Part shown: in pieces, positions 17,020-26,147 of the stretch | Numbering within the stretch: position 1 is the stretch's first letter | Layout: each line of letters begins with the position of its first letter | Source of the DNA: CAKSHC01 sp045594545 | Lineage (GTDB): Bacteria; Bacillota; Clostridia; Oscillospirales; UMGS1783 | Assembly (NCBI GenBank): GCA_045594545.1 | Contig: JAZNYQ010000039.1 | Coordinates: forward strand, 21,865-85,864 | Direction of reading: 5' to 3' | Length of the DNA: 64,000 bases | Notes under the pieces: model-generated | Database searches by the model: none | Seen by the model: only the letters and a program-made list of their open reading frames with translations | What the model was told of the DNA's origin: nothing | Program-made: the position numbers and the translations under genes

Positions 17020-17373
17020 TTATTCTTTAAATTGAGCCGTGTCGATCTCATCGGCATCCGCCCAAAGTTTTTCAAGGTTATAATAATCACGAGCCGTAGG
17101 GTGGAAAATATGCACCACAACACTGTCGTAATCCAGCAAGATCCAGTTTCCCGAACTGTACCCTTCCCGATGCGATACCACAACGCCCGCTTGCTCCAAC
17201 TTGAATTCCACTTCATCGGCAATCGCTTTGATCTGCGTCACCGACGTACCGTTACAGATGACAAAATAATCGGCCACCGCCGTCAATTTGTCAATCTTCA
17301 ACACCTTAATGTTGATCGCCTTACGGTTTTCCATAGCGCCAACAATTGTTTTCAACATTGTATTTTCCATCAT
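17020..17373 (-). CDS. rsfS: Ribosomal silencing factor RsfS
   Basis: The 117-residue protein contains the DUF143 family core: KIDKLTAVADYFVICNGTSVTQIKAIADEVE, then GYSSGNWILLDYDSVVVHIFHPTARDYYNLEKLW. It binds ribosomal protein L14 and blocks 30S-50S joining in slow growth. It overlaps yqeK by 4 nt (ATGA) and precedes leuS. Two tandem ATG codons leave the exact start open by one residue. Confidence 0.95.
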   Translation of the reverse strand: MMENTMLKTIVGAMENRKAINIKVLKIDKLTAVADYFVICNGTSVTQIKAIADEVEFKLEQAGVVVSHREGYSSGNWILLDYDSVVVHIFHPTARDYYNLEKLWADADEIDTAQFKE

Positions 17374-17939
17374 TTCGCCCTTTCTGATACTAATTGATTA
17401 TAACATAAAAACGTGTCCGGATGAATCGATGCCGACTTCTCCAACAACTCCTCAATCGTCTGCTTCATGGCCTGCAACATCATCGCATCCAATCCCTCAT
17501 CGATTAACGCCCGCACTTCTTCTACTCCGTCAAAGGTACGGTTTACCTCAATATAATCAGCCAAATACACGATTTTATCCAAGACCGTCATATTCGCCCG
17601 CCCCGTCGTGTGATATCGCAACGCATCCAGCACCGTCGGATCCTCAACACCTAAACACTCACGGGCATATCCCGCCGCCGTCTTGGCATGCCATAACTTG
17701 GGCGAGCGCCTTTCCGAATCAGACAAAACGATCCCAAACCGATCGCATAGATTTAATTGCTCCTGCACCGAACATTCCTTGGTTAGATCGTGCAACCATC
17801 CCGCTACCATGGCCTGCTCGGGATCGGCGCCGTATCGCACCGCCAAGTCCCGCGCCGCATCCACTACGCCGCAGGTGTGCAAATACCGCTTGGGGGATAA
17901 CCGCTCCTTTGCCAACAACTTAAACTCTTTATTCTCCAT
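17370..17939 (-). CDS. yqeK: HD-domain protein YqeK, predicted bis(5'-nucleosyl)-tetraphosphatase
   Basis: 189 residues with HD-family metal motifs: KRYLHTCGVVDAARDLA (first His), AGWLHDLTKE (HD), LWHAKTAAGYARE, and DALRYHTTGRANMTVLDKIVYLADYIE (H and final D). The YqeK family hydrolyses diadenosine tetraphosphate symmetrically. It overlaps nadD by 11 nt and rsfS by 4 nt, the same order as in B. subtilis (nadD-yqeK-rsfS). Confidence 0.93.
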   Translation of the reverse strand: MENKEFKLLAKERLSPKRYLHTCGVVDAARDLAVRYGADPEQAMVAGWLHDLTKECSVQEQLNLCDRFGIVLSDSERRSPKLWHAKTAAGYARECLGVEDPTVLDALRYHTTGRANMTVLDKIVYLADYIEVNRTFDGVEEVRALIDEGLDAMMLQAMKQTIEELLEKSASIHPDTFLCYNQLVSERAK

Positions 17940-18510
17940 GATACAACTGATGCTCCCGCATATACTGCCACACCGCCGGCTCCACCATGTCAGCCGTCAC
18001 CGATCCGTCCCGTATCTCACTGGAACTGACCGCCAAAGGCTTGATGAATACCACCCGACAATGGGCACGGTATTTAAAAAAGTAAAAAAACTTTTTCATC
18101 CATAACTTCAAAAGAACATGCTTCTCCCGCGCCGCCGTCACAACGGTCGCCATCGAGAAGATAGCAGCAGGCTCCCGCCACGTTCCTAAGGATAAAAACA
18201 TATCACTGCCGCAGATTAAATACAAAACGTCAGTCGGATACTGTTCCTTCAGCTGCCGCAGCGTATCTACCGTGTAACTCTTTCCTTTTCGCTCCAGTTC
18301 CATATTGGAAACCTCATAATCAGGAAAGGCTAACTGCGCCATCTCGTATCGATGCATCGGATCGTTATCCGCCACCGTCTTATGCGGCGGCATATAGGAC
18401 GGCATGACGATCACACGCTCCAATCCCATCTTTTCCACCACACGGTCCAGCAATAGCCGATGTCCCTTATGCGGCGGATTGAAGGTACCTCCGAAAATGC
18501 CGATCTTCAC
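17929..18510 (-). CDS. nadD: Nicotinate-nucleotide adenylyltransferase
   Basis: 193 residues, starting at a GTG: VKIGIFGGTFNPPHKGHRLLLD holds the nucleotidyl-transferase signature GTFNPPHxGH. A later conserved segment is SSSEIRDG. The enzyme joins ATP and nicotinate mononucleotide in NAD synthesis. The GTG at 18510 is chosen because a GGAG site sits 8 nt upstream, at the end of yhbY; longer in-frame readings run backwards through yhbY without family similarity. Confidence 0.94.
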   Translation of the reverse strand: MKIGIFGGTFNPPHKGHRLLLDRVVEKMGLERVIVMPSYMPPHKTVADNDPMHRYEMAQLAFPDYEVSNMELERKGKSYTVDTLRQLKEQYPTDVLYLICGSDMFLSLGTWREPAAIFSMATVVTAAREKHVLLKLWMKKFFYFFKYRAHCRVVFIKPLAVSSSEIRDGSVTADMVEPAVWQYMREHQLYHGE

Positions 18511-18515
18511 GCCGA

Positions 18516-18812
18516 TCACTCCAATACGATCTTGCGTTTTTCGGGATCGCCGGCCGGTCGATATAACACAATTTTGGAACCAATGCACTGCACCACATCG
18601 GCACCCAGAGCATCCGCCAACTGTCCGGCACACTCCTTGGTGCTCATAAATGCCGTTTCCAACACATTGATCTTAAACATTTCCTTGATCTCCAAGGTCT
18701 CATCCAACTGCCGAATCAGATTTTCGGTAATACCCGATTTCCCCACCTGCTCGGTCGCCTTCATGGTATTTGCCATCTTGCGCAACTGCGCGCGTTGTCC
18801 ACTGGTAATCAT
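18516..18812 (-). CDS. yhbY: CRM-domain RNA-binding protein YhbY
   Basis: A 98-residue single-domain protein: ITSGQRAQLRKMANTMKATEQVGKSGIT, with the GKxG loop, and IVLYRPAGDPEKRKIVLE at the end. CRM proteins bind pre-50S ribosomal particles. It overlaps rdgB by 4 nt, and its last codons contain the ribosome site of nadD. Confidence 0.94.
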   Translation of the reverse strand: MITSGQRAQLRKMANTMKATEQVGKSGITENLIRQLDETLEIKEMFKINVLETAFMSTKECAGQLADALGADVVQCIGSKIVLYRPAGDPEKRKIVLE

Positions 18813-19402
18813 TGGTTCTCCTGTATCTCTTGTAATTTTACACGAAGTGCCGCCAATGCCGCACCCCGATGACTGATTGCATTCTTCTCATCATCTGTCA
18901 GTTCCGAAAAAGTCTTCCCCTGCGACGGAATATAGAAGATGGGGTCGTATCCAAAACCGCCGTTTCCTGCCGCCTCATGGGCAATTTCACCCAAACAGCG
19001 CCCCGTTACGGTAAAACTCACATCCTCGGATAATACACAAGCAATCGCACATTCAAAACTGGCACTGCGATCGGCGGCGTCTCCGATCTCCTGTTGCAGT
19101 TTGGCAATCTTTTCAGGATAGGTCGCATCTTCCCCGCCGTAACGCGCCGAGTAAATACCGGGACGTCCGTCCAAGGCATTTACGCACAAACCCGAGTCAT
19201 CGGCAATCGTGCCCAGCCCCGTTAAAGCAAAGCCGCATTGTGCCTTGATCATGGCGTTTTCTTCAAAGGTCGAGCCGATCTCCTCAGGATCAAAGTCTAC
19301 ACCCAATTCCTTAGGAATCACCGTCTCAAAACCGAGAGGCCCTAATATCTCGTCAATCTCTCTTTTTTTGTTGACGTTATTGGTCGCAATCAGTAATTTC
19401 AT
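18809..19402 (-). CDS. rdgB: XTP/dITP pyrophosphatase (HAM1/RdgB)
   Basis: 197 residues. MKLLIATNNVNKKREIDEIL (nucleotide-binding start), the ADDSGLCVNALDGRPGIYSARY signature, GRCLGEI and GNGGFGYDPIFY are all intact. It hydrolyses non-canonical purine triphosphates such as XTP and dITP, cleaning the nucleotide pool. It overlaps ftsY and yhbY by 4 nt each (ATGA). Confidence 0.96.
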   Translation of the reverse strand: MKLLIATNNVNKKREIDEILGPLGFETVIPKELGVDFDPEEIGSTFEENAMIKAQCGFALTGLGTIADDSGLCVNALDGRPGIYSARYGGEDATYPEKIAKLQQEIGDAADRSASFECAIACVLSEDVSFTVTGRCLGEIAHEAAGNGGFGYDPIFYIPSQGKTFSELTDDEKNAISHRGAALAALRVKLQEIQENQ

Positions 19403-20307
19403 TCTAACAATCCTTTAGCATAACTTTCGGGTGAGAATAAATCAAAATCATCTACCCCTTCGCCCAAGCCTACAAACTTAATGGGAATTCCCAATTGATG
19501 CAATACCCCAATCGCCATACCGCCGCGAGCCGTACCGTCAAGTTTTGTCAGTACGATTCCCGTCAATCCCGTTGCCGTGGCAAATTCCTTGGCTTGGTTA
19601 ATGGCGTTTTGTCCGGTCGTTGCATCAATAACTAACAAAAATTCCTTATCGGCATCGGGCAATTCCCGCTCGATAACGCGGCTCATCTTGGTTAGTTCAT
19701 CCATCAAATGTTTCTTATTATGCAATCGGCCGGCCGTGTCGCAAACGATCACGTCCTTGCCTCTCGCCTTGGCCGCCGCAATGGCATCAAATAAGACCGC
19801 CGCCGGATCGCCGCCTTCGCGGTGCTTAACAATATCGATCTCAATGCGTTTGGCCCAAATATCCAACTGCTCCGACGCCGCCGCGCGGAAGGTATCCCCC
19901 GCCGCCAGCAACACCTGTTTGCCGTTATCCTGCAGATACTTCGCCAACTTGGCACAGGTCGTCGTTTTACCCGTACCGTTAACGCCGATCACCATGATCA
20001 CCGACGGCTTGGTGTTGATCTGTAAGGCCGACCGCTTATCCGACATCTGCTCGGTGATGATTCGCATCAGCAGTTCCCGTACCTGTTCGGCCGTGGAGAT
20101 CTTCTCTAACTTCGCCTGTTTTCTTAACCTGTCAATGATCTCCTCGGTCACTTCCACCCCCGCATCAGCCATGATCAGAGTCTCTTCCAGTTCTTCCAGA
20201 AAATCCTCATCCACCGTACGGAAGTTGGAAAGCAGGGAGTTCATGCTCTCGCCAAAGGATTGGCGGGTCTTGCTTAATGTACTTTTCAGCTTTTCAAAAA
20301 GTCCCAT
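19399..20307 (-). CDS. ftsY: Signal recognition particle receptor FtsY
   Basis: A 302-residue SRP GTPase: an N domain (residues 1-~95), then the G domain with GVNGTGKTTTCAKLA (P-loop), DTFRAAASEQL, DTAGRLHNKKHLMDEL, TKLDGTARGG and the closing GLGEGVDDF. No long acidic A domain is present, as is usual for Firmicutes. It docks ribosome-SRP complexes at the membrane. It sits directly downstream of smc (10 nt), the same order as in B. subtilis. Confidence 0.96.
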   Translation of the reverse strand: MGLFEKLKSTLSKTRQSFGESMNSLLSNFRTVDEDFLEELEETLIMADAGVEVTEEIIDRLRKQAKLEKISTAEQVRELLMRIITEQMSDKRSALQINTKPSVIMVIGVNGTGKTTTCAKLAKYLQDNGKQVLLAAGDTFRAAASEQLDIWAKRIEIDIVKHREGGDPAAVLFDAIAAAKARGKDVIVCDTAGRLHNKKHLMDELTKMSRVIERELPDADKEFLLVIDATTGQNAINQAKEFATATGLTGIVLTKLDGTARGGMAIGVLHQLGIPIKFVGLGEGVDDFDLFSPESYAKGLLE

Positions 20308-20317
20308 CTATATGCTC

Positions 20318-23300
20318 CTATTGAATCCGCAATTCGTCATACACTTGCCCGACATTGATCGTCAGCAGTTTCGAAACGCCCTTCTCCTGCATGGTAACAC
20401 CATACAGGACATCGGCCTCCTCCATCGTACTGCGACGGTGAGATACAATAATTACCTGCGTATGTTCGGTAATGGTATGTAAGAAGGCGGCAAAACGCGC
20501 CGTGTTCACTTCATCGAGCGCCGTTTCGATCTCATCCATGATACAGAACGGAGTGGGACGTACGCGAATGATGGCAAAGTACAAGGCGATGGCCACAAAG
20601 GCCTGCTCCCCGCCCGACAATGCCGACAGGTTCTTGATCACCTTGCCCGGCGGAGTAACCCGAATCTCAATGCCCGTATTAAGCATATCGGTCGGATCGG
20701 TCAAAATCAGATCGGCCTTACCGCCGCCAAACAACTCTTGGAAGGTCTGCTTGAAGGTCTCGTTGATAACCACAAACTGCTCCCCGAAGATCGACTTCAT
20801 CTGCTCGGTCAGCTCAAAGATCACCTTTTCCATGTCGCTCTTGGCCTGTTCCAGATCATTGGTCTGCCCCATCAGGAAATCGTAACGGTCCTTGACCGCC
20901 TTGTATTCCTCAATGGCACCGATGTTAACGTCACCCATGCGCTTCATCTTACCCTTGATCTCACCCAAGCGCTGTTGTGCCTTGGTAATGCTGGGCAATT
21001 CCTGCCGAAGCGGTTGCGCATCGGTCAAAGTCAGTTCATACTCGTCAAACAGACGGGCCACAATGTTATCGTATTCCGATTCGATGGTCTCCCGTCTGGT
21101 CTCCAAACGCTCCACCTCACGGATCAAACGCTCTTTCTCAGCCGCAATGTCACGGGACGATACCCGCAACTCGTTAACCTTCTTCTCGGCCTCTTCACGC
21201 TGACGGCGAATGTCTTCCACGTGCGCCTGTTTATCCTTTGCCTGGGTACGCAAGTCTTCAGCCTGTGCACGGCAATTCTCAATGCCGGTCTCCAGTTCCG
21301 TATTCTTCTGCGCCAGTAAGTCCATCTCGGCATGTTTGGCATCCATGATCGAACTGCGCTCCATTTTGTAACCGTTGAGTTCTTCAATCGATCGCTGGAT
21401 GGTTTCAATATCCTTTTCCATGGTAAAGATGGCCAGTTTGCGCTCGCCGATCTGCGCCACGATCGCATCCCGACGGGCAATGATCTCCTCGTGCCCCTTG
21501 AGCAATTCGTCCGATTGAGCCGTGCGCTCGGCGATTTCCTTGGCTAACTCGTCGGACAGAGCCGAACAGGACACCATTTCGGCCTTGGCCGCATCGTACT
21601 GCGCATGCGCATCGGCATCCCGCTGGGTCAACTGGACTACAACCGCCTCAGCATTGCTCAGTCGTTGCTTGGCATCATCCAACCGCAGACGGTTGGCCAT
21701 ATTGGCATCCTCATGCTGACGGATCTCGGCACGCACGCCATCGGCAAACGCATTATCCCGTGCCAATTTATCGCTTAACTCATTGAGGGCTTCACAAGCC
21801 TTTTGATACTCGATCTCATGCGCTTTGAGTTCGCCCTCCAAACGCTTCATTTCGTTCTGTCGGGTCAGCAGTCCCGAACCCTTTACGGCACTGCCGCCGG
21901 TCATACTGCCGCCGGCATTCACGACCTGCCCGTCCAGAGTAACAATACGGAATTTATATCCGATCTGCTTTGCTAAGGCAACGGCATTCTCCAGATTGTA
22001 GACCACACATACCCGTCCCAACAACCAGTTGACCAGACTGCGATATTTGTCCTCACACTTGACCATCTCCGAGGCGATCCCCAGAAAACCGAGGCTCTCT
22101 TTCATCTCATCGGTGTTGATCACCTTGCCCGAAATGGTGGATACAGGCAAAAAGGTGGCCCGTCCCGCGTTATTGTTCTTGAGGTAATACACCGCCGCCT
22201 TGGCATCGTTTTCGGTATTTACCACAATGTTTTGAATGGTATTGCCCAGTGCTGTTTCAATGGCTACGGCATACTTTTCATCGGTACGCACGATCGAAGA
22301 AACCGGTCCGCACACGCCGTGTAACTGCTGACGGGACGAAGCTTGCATGACTCGTTTAACGCTGTCATGATACCCGTCAAAATGGTTCTGCATATCCGAC
22401 AGTGTGGTCAGGCGCAGTTTCTTGGCATTGATATTGTTTTCCAGTTCCAGTTTGATCTTTTCCTGCTTCTCCACCCGCAACTGCAGGGCGTTGATGCGCA
22501 TTTCATAGCCGCTGACCGTGTTGCTCAGGCCGTTGATGGCTTCGCAGGTCTTAGCGATCTCCTCTTCCTTTTCTTTGACCTGTCCTTCGATCTCGGCCTG
22601 TTCGCTCTTGGCCTGTGCCAACTGCTCGCTCAGTCTTTCAAAGTTCTGATTGAGTACCGCACAGTTACTCTCGGCAAATCCGATCTTGATCTTGGCATCG
22701 GTCAGACGCTCCGACAATTCCAGTATCTCGGCATTGAGGGTATTGATACGCTCTTCCACCTGCGATTCCTCGCCGTGGATGGCCGAGTTGGTGTCATTGA
22801 GAGCGGTCAACTGCTCTTGTTCTTTGGTTAAATCGGCTTGCAGAGCATCGATCTGAGATTGACGTCCCGCAATCGTTTCGTCAAAACTCTTCATCTTTTC
22901 ATCGTCTTCGTCGATCTCGGCCTGCAAACGGGCGATCAATTCGCCGTTGTGCTCCATATCACTGCGGATCAAAGAGATTTCATTCTCTTTAGCCGCCGCC
23001 TGTTCGTTAAGAGAAACGATCTCGCCACGCAGAAAATCAATCGCTTGGGTTGCCTGCTGGGCGGCCAGATAGATCTCTTCCGATTCCTTTTCCTGCAAAG
23101 TCATCTTCTGTTCAATACGATCCAAATCGGCACGACCGGTGATGCAGTCCTGCTCGATCTTCTCTTTATTGACCTTAATATTATCAATATTTCCCAGCCA
23201 CAGGCTGACTTCAAGCCCTTTCTTTTCGTCCCGTAAACGCAGATATTCCCGCGCCGTTTCCGCCTGTTTTTCCAGCGGACCGACACGAGATTCCAGTTCG

Positions 23301-23887
23301 GCAACGATGTCCCGCAAACGGGTCAGATTTTCCTCGGTCTGCTCCAGCTTACGTTCGGTTTCCTGTTTGCGATAGCGGTACTTGGAGATACCCGCCGCCT
23401 CTTCAAAGATCTGGCGGCGTTCATCGCTCTTAGATGCCAGAATATCCGAAATCTTGCCCTGACCGATAATCGAATAGCCGTCGCGGCCAAGACCGGTATC
23501 CATGAGCAGTTCATGAATATCCTTAAGACGGACGGGACTGCGATTGATCATGTATTCACTCTCGCCCGAACGGTAGTATCGACGGGTCACGGTAACCTCG
23601 GTAAAATCGATGGGCAGACTCTTGTCCGAGTTATCCAATGTCAGTGAAACCTCCGCAAAACCCATGGCTTTGCGGCCGGTCGTACCGTCGAACACGACAT
23701 CTTCCATCTTGGTACCGCGCAACATCTTCGAACTCATTTCGCCCAGCACCCAGCGCACGGCATCGGTAATATTACTCTTGCCGCTTCCGTTGGGTCCCAC
23801 GATGGCGGTGATACCCTTATTGAAATGGATGGTCGTTTTGTCGGGAAACGATTTGAATCCCTGCATTTGTAACGATTTCAAAAACAT
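20318..23887 (-). CDS. smc: Chromosome segregation protein SMC
   Basis: 1,189 residues. Walker A GPNGSGKSNITDAVRWVLGE lies at ~32-51. Long coiled coils (~170-500 and ~670-1000) flank a hinge domain (~515-660, GVCGPVSSIVRTDEKYAVAIETA ... GGSMTGGS). The C-terminal head has the signature LSGGEQAFVAIAL and Walker B CIMDEIETALDEVN. It condenses and aligns sister chromosomes with ScpA/ScpB, which are not in this window. It has its own promoter and heads the run to leuS. Confidence 0.97.
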   Translation of the reverse strand: MFLKSLQMQGFKSFPDKTTIHFNKGITAIVGPNGSGKSNITDAVRWVLGEMSSKMLRGTKMEDVVFDGTTGRKAMGFAEVSLTLDNSDKSLPIDFTEVTVTRRYYRSGESEYMINRSPVRLKDIHELLMDTGLGRDGYSIIGQGKISDILASKSDERRQIFEEAAGISKYRYRKQETERKLEQTEENLTRLRDIVAELESRVGPLEKQAETAREYLRLRDEKKGLEVSLWLGNIDNIKVNKEKIEQDCITGRADLDRIEQKMTLQEKESEEIYLAAQQATQAIDFLRGEIVSLNEQAAAKENEISLIRSDMEHNGELIARLQAEIDEDDEKMKSFDETIAGRQSQIDALQADLTKEQEQLTALNDTNSAIHGEESQVEERINTLNAEILELSERLTDAKIKIGFAESNCAVLNQNFERLSEQLAQAKSEQAEIEGQVKEKEEEIAKTCEAINGLSNTVSGYEMRINALQLRVEKQEKIKLELENNINAKKLRLTTLSDMQNHFDGYHDSVKRVMQASSRQQLHGVCGPVSSIVRTDEKYAVAIETALGNTIQNIVVNTENDAKAAVYYLKNNNAGRATFLPVSTISGKVINTDEMKESLGFLGIASEMVKCEDKYRSLVNWLLGRVCVVYNLENAVALAKQIGYKFRIVTLDGQVVNAGGSMTGGSAVKGSGLLTRQNEMKRLEGELKAHEIEYQKACEALNELSDKLARDNAFADGVRAEIRQHEDANMANRLRLDDAKQRLSNAEAVVVQLTQRDADAHAQYDAAKAEMVSCSALSDELAKEIAERTAQSDELLKGHEEIIARRDAIVAQIGERKLAIFTMEKDIETIQRSIEELNGYKMERSSIMDAKHAEMDLLAQKNTELETGIENCRAQAEDLRTQAKDKQAHVEDIRRQREEAEKKVNELRVSSRDIAAEKERLIREVERLETRRETIESEYDNIVARLFDEYELTLTDAQPLRQELPSITKAQQRLGEIKGKMKRMGDVNIGAIEEYKAVKDRYDFLMGQTNDLEQAKSDMEKVIFELTEQMKSIFGEQFVVINETFKQTFQELFGGGKADLILTDPTDMLNTGIEIRVTPPGKVIKNLSALSGGEQAFVAIALYFAIIRVRPTPFCIMDEIETALDEVNTARFAAFLHTITEHTQVIIVSHRRSTMEEADVLYGVTMQEKGVSKLLTINVGQVYDELRIQ

Positions 23888-23928
23888 TCTTGCATAAACC
23901 TCAATTCTGTTAAGGCATTTGATTAAAA

Positions 23929-23957
23929 ATTATATCAAAAAACAAAGGAAATTTCAA
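23929..23957 (-). promoter_or_regulatory. Promoter of the smc operon
   Basis: TTGAAA, 17-nt spacer, TATAAT in very A/T-rich sequence, ~42 nt upstream of the smc start and downstream of the rnc terminator. Confidence 0.85.
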
Positions 23958-23999
23958 TATTTATTCTGTTTTTTTCGCTTTTTAAAAAGGTTTTTGAAC

Positions 24000-24042
24000 G
24001 AAAAATGGGCCGTTTCTTCCCGTTTTTGTGAAGAAACAGCCC
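24000..24042 (-). terminator. Terminator after rnc
   Basis: Stem with arms GGGC + GTTTCTTC and GAAGAAAC + GCCC, a 10-nt loop, and ATTTTT following on the minus strand. It starts 8 nt after the rnc stop. Confidence 0.8.
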
Positions 24043-24050
24043 GATTTCTC

Positions 24051-24737
24051 TTACAAACCCATCAGTTTTAGCGCTTCATTGGCCGCCATTTGTTCGGCTT
24101 CTTTCTTGCTTCGCCCCGTTCCCGTACCGATACAGTTGCTGTTAAGCAACACGGCGACGGTAAAAACTTTGCGATGATCCGGCCCTTCCGATTTGAGTAA
24201 GCGATAGGTCAGATGCTCACCCCGATTTTGCTGGACGATCTCCTGCAACATCGTCTTGGCATCTTTAAACAACCGCCCCGAAATGGCATCGGGTAACCCC
24301 CGTTCCAGATAGGGCAAAATAAACGTTCTTGCCGCTTCGATCCCGCCGTCCAGATAGATGGCGGCAATCAAGGCTTCAAAGGCATCGGCCAAAGCCGAGG
24401 GACGATGACCGCCGTCCGACAGTTCCTCACTGCGGCTAAATCGAATATACTCCCCCAGATCGATCTCAAGGGCAAACTTAGCCAGAGAGGCTTCACACAC
24501 CAAGGCGGCGCGCAATTTGCTCAGGCTTCCCTCGTTAAACCGATTCTGATCCAGAAAGAGCATACCGGCGCAGATAAAACCCAGCACCGAGTCACCCAAA
24601 AATTCCAACCGTTCATTGGACACGGTTCCCTCTTCTTTGGCCTCGTTGACATAAGAAGAATGGGTAAGCGCCCGTTGCAACAAGGACTTATCCTGAAAAC
24701 AATATCCGATTTTTTCTTCCAGCGCGCTGATATTCAT
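24051..24737 (-). CDS. rnc: Ribonuclease III
   Basis: 228 residues. The catalytic signature NERLEFLGDSVLG (~39-51) and DAFEALIAAIYLDGG supply the metal-binding acidic residues. A C-terminal dsRNA-binding domain (DAKTMLQEIVQQ ... GRSKKEAEQMAANEALK) follows. It processes rRNA precursors and double-stranded RNA. Start ATG 24737 is preferred; the longer reading would use a TTG without a ribosome site. It follows acpP after an 11-bp hairpin. Confidence 0.95.
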   Translation of the reverse strand: MNISALEEKIGYCFQDKSLLQRALTHSSYVNEAKEEGTVSNERLEFLGDSVLGFICAGMLFLDQNRFNEGSLSKLRAALVCEASLAKFALEIDLGEYIRFSRSEELSDGGHRPSALADAFEALIAAIYLDGGIEAARTFILPYLERGLPDAISGRLFKDAKTMLQEIVQQNRGEHLTYRLLKSEGPDHRKVFTVAVLLNSNCIGTGTGRSKKEAEQMAANEALKLMGL

Positions 24738-24764
24738 CTTCTCACACCCTTCCCAAAGATAAGG

Positions 24765-24793
24765 CAATATCCCCTCATGGTAAGGGGATATTG
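24765..24793 (-). terminator. Stem-loop between acpP and rnc
   Basis: Perfect 11-bp stem CAATATCCCCT with a 7-nt loop. No good U-tract follows on the minus strand, so it may be a partial terminator or an RNA-stability element that lowers rnc relative to acpP. Confidence 0.5.
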
Positions 24794-24801
24794 AATCATT
24801 C

Positions 24802-25038
24802 TCAGTTGCCCTGCTTCTCGGTGATGTAATTCACGACATCGCCGATGGTCTTTACTCCGTCGACATCCTGATCGTCGATGGGCACGCCGAACTCTTCTTC
24901 TACGGCCATGATCAATTCTACGATATCCAGCGAATCGGCTTCCAGATCGTCCACAAAAGAGGTCTGCATCGTGATCGTATCCGGATCGCTGATCATAAAC
25001 TGTTCCACAATAAGGGCTTTAATTTTATCAAATACCAT
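24802..25038 (-). CDS. acpP: Acyl carrier protein
   Basis: A 78-residue acidic protein. The phosphopantetheine attachment serine lies in LEADSLDIVELIMAVEEEF (DSL motif). ACP carries growing acyl chains in fatty acid synthesis. It has its own consensus promoter and a GGAGG ribosome site. It lies next to plsX, but fabD and fabG, which sit between these genes in B. subtilis, are absent here. Confidence 0.96.
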   Translation of the reverse strand: MVFDKIKALIVEQFMISDPDTITMQTSFVDDLEADSLDIVELIMAVEEEFGVPIDDQDVDGVKTIGDVVNYITEKQGN

Positions 25039-25077
25039 GATTCATTTTCCTCCATAATTTGGCTGATTTCATTAAAG

Positions 25078-25106
25078 ATGATAAATTGAAATTACCGTTC
25101 TGTCAA
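25078..25106 (-). promoter_or_regulatory. Promoter of acpP
   Basis: TTGACA, 17-nt spacer, TATCAT, 39 nt ahead of the acpP ATG, in the 98-nt gap after plsX. Confidence 0.88.
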
Positions 25107-25136
25107 GAGTTATTTCAAAAATATTAACAAATTTCC

Positions 25137-26147
25137 TCAATTTTCCTTCTTGACCGCAGGCATCATCATTTCGGATAATTGACCGATGATACCGGCCCGA
25201 TGCAGTTCCGTTGCCTGACGGATGGCGTTCTTAAAGGCTACGGCATTCGACGAGCCGTGTGCCTTGATCACGATGCCCGACACACCCAGAAGCGGAGCCC
25301 CGCCCGACTCGGTATAATCCAGTGATTTCTTAAACTGATTAAACTCTTTGGCGATCAACAGGGTACCCAGTTTCGTGCGAAGATTTTTAAAGAGTACTCC
25401 TTTGAGGGATTTCGAGATCATCTTGCCCATACCCTCCAAGGCCTTCAGATAGACATTGCCCGAAAACCCGTCGGTAACCACAACATCAACATGACCCAAC
25501 AGACCGTCACGCCCTTCGATATTGCCGACATAACAAATGCGCTCTTCCTGTTTGAGCAACGCATTGGCTTCGACCTGCAGGGACGTGCCCTTGGTGTCTT
25601 CCGTGCCGTTATTGAGCAAGCCGACACGGGGAGCATCCATTCCGTACAGACATTTCATATACATGCTGCCCATAATGGCAAACTGATGCAGATACTCGGC
25701 CGAACACTCAACATTGGCACCGCTGTCGATAAGCAGATGCTTTCTCCCTTCAATGCTGGGGAGCAGACCGCCGATAGCGGCACGCTTCACGCCTTTCATG
25801 CGTTTGACCAACAGTGTGGCACCGGTAATGACCGCGCCGGTATTACCGGCCGAGATAAAGGCGTCTCCCTTTCCCTCTTTGAGCATACGCATACCCACCG
25901 CCATGGAAGAATCTTTTTTCTCCTTGACAACGCTGTCGGCATGGTCGGTCATTTCCACGACCTGCTCGGTATGGGTGATCGACATGCCCGTCAGATCGAT
26001 ATTATGATCTTTCGCGCACTGCTCGATCACGTCCTGTTTGCCGCACAGAAGGATCTCCACCCCGTATTCGGCAACGGCGAGAGCGCAGCCTTTCAGAATT
26101 TGTTCGGGGGCGTGATCGCCTCCCATGGCATCCACAATAATCTTCAT
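25137..26147 (-). CDS. plsX: Phosphate acyltransferase PlsX
   Basis: A 336-residue protein starting MKIIVDAMGGDHAPEQILKG, with later family segments KKDSSMAVGMRMLKEGKGDAFISAGNTGAV, NNGTEDTKGT and HGSSNAVAFKNAI. It converts acyl-ACP to acyl phosphate for phosphatidic acid synthesis at the inner face of the membrane. It is the end of the TrmH-dprA-topA-trmFO-plsX run and overlaps trmFO by 4 nt. Confidence 0.96.
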   Translation of the reverse strand: MKIIVDAMGGDHAPEQILKGCALAVAEYGVEILLCGKQDVIEQCAKDHNIDLTGMSITHTEQVVEMTDHADSVVKEKKDSSMAVGMRMLKEGKGDAFISAGNTGAVITGATLLVKRMKGVKRAAIGGLLPSIEGRKHLLIDSGANVECSAEYLHQFAIMGSMYMKCLYGMDAPRVGLLNNGTEDTKGTSLQVEANALLKQEERICYVGNIEGRDGLLGHVDVVVTDGFSGNVYLKALEGMGKMISKSLKGVLFKNLRTKLGTLLIAKEFNQFKKSLDYTESGGAPLLGVSGIVIKAHGSSNAVAFKNAIRQATELHRAGIIGQLSEMMMPAVKKEN

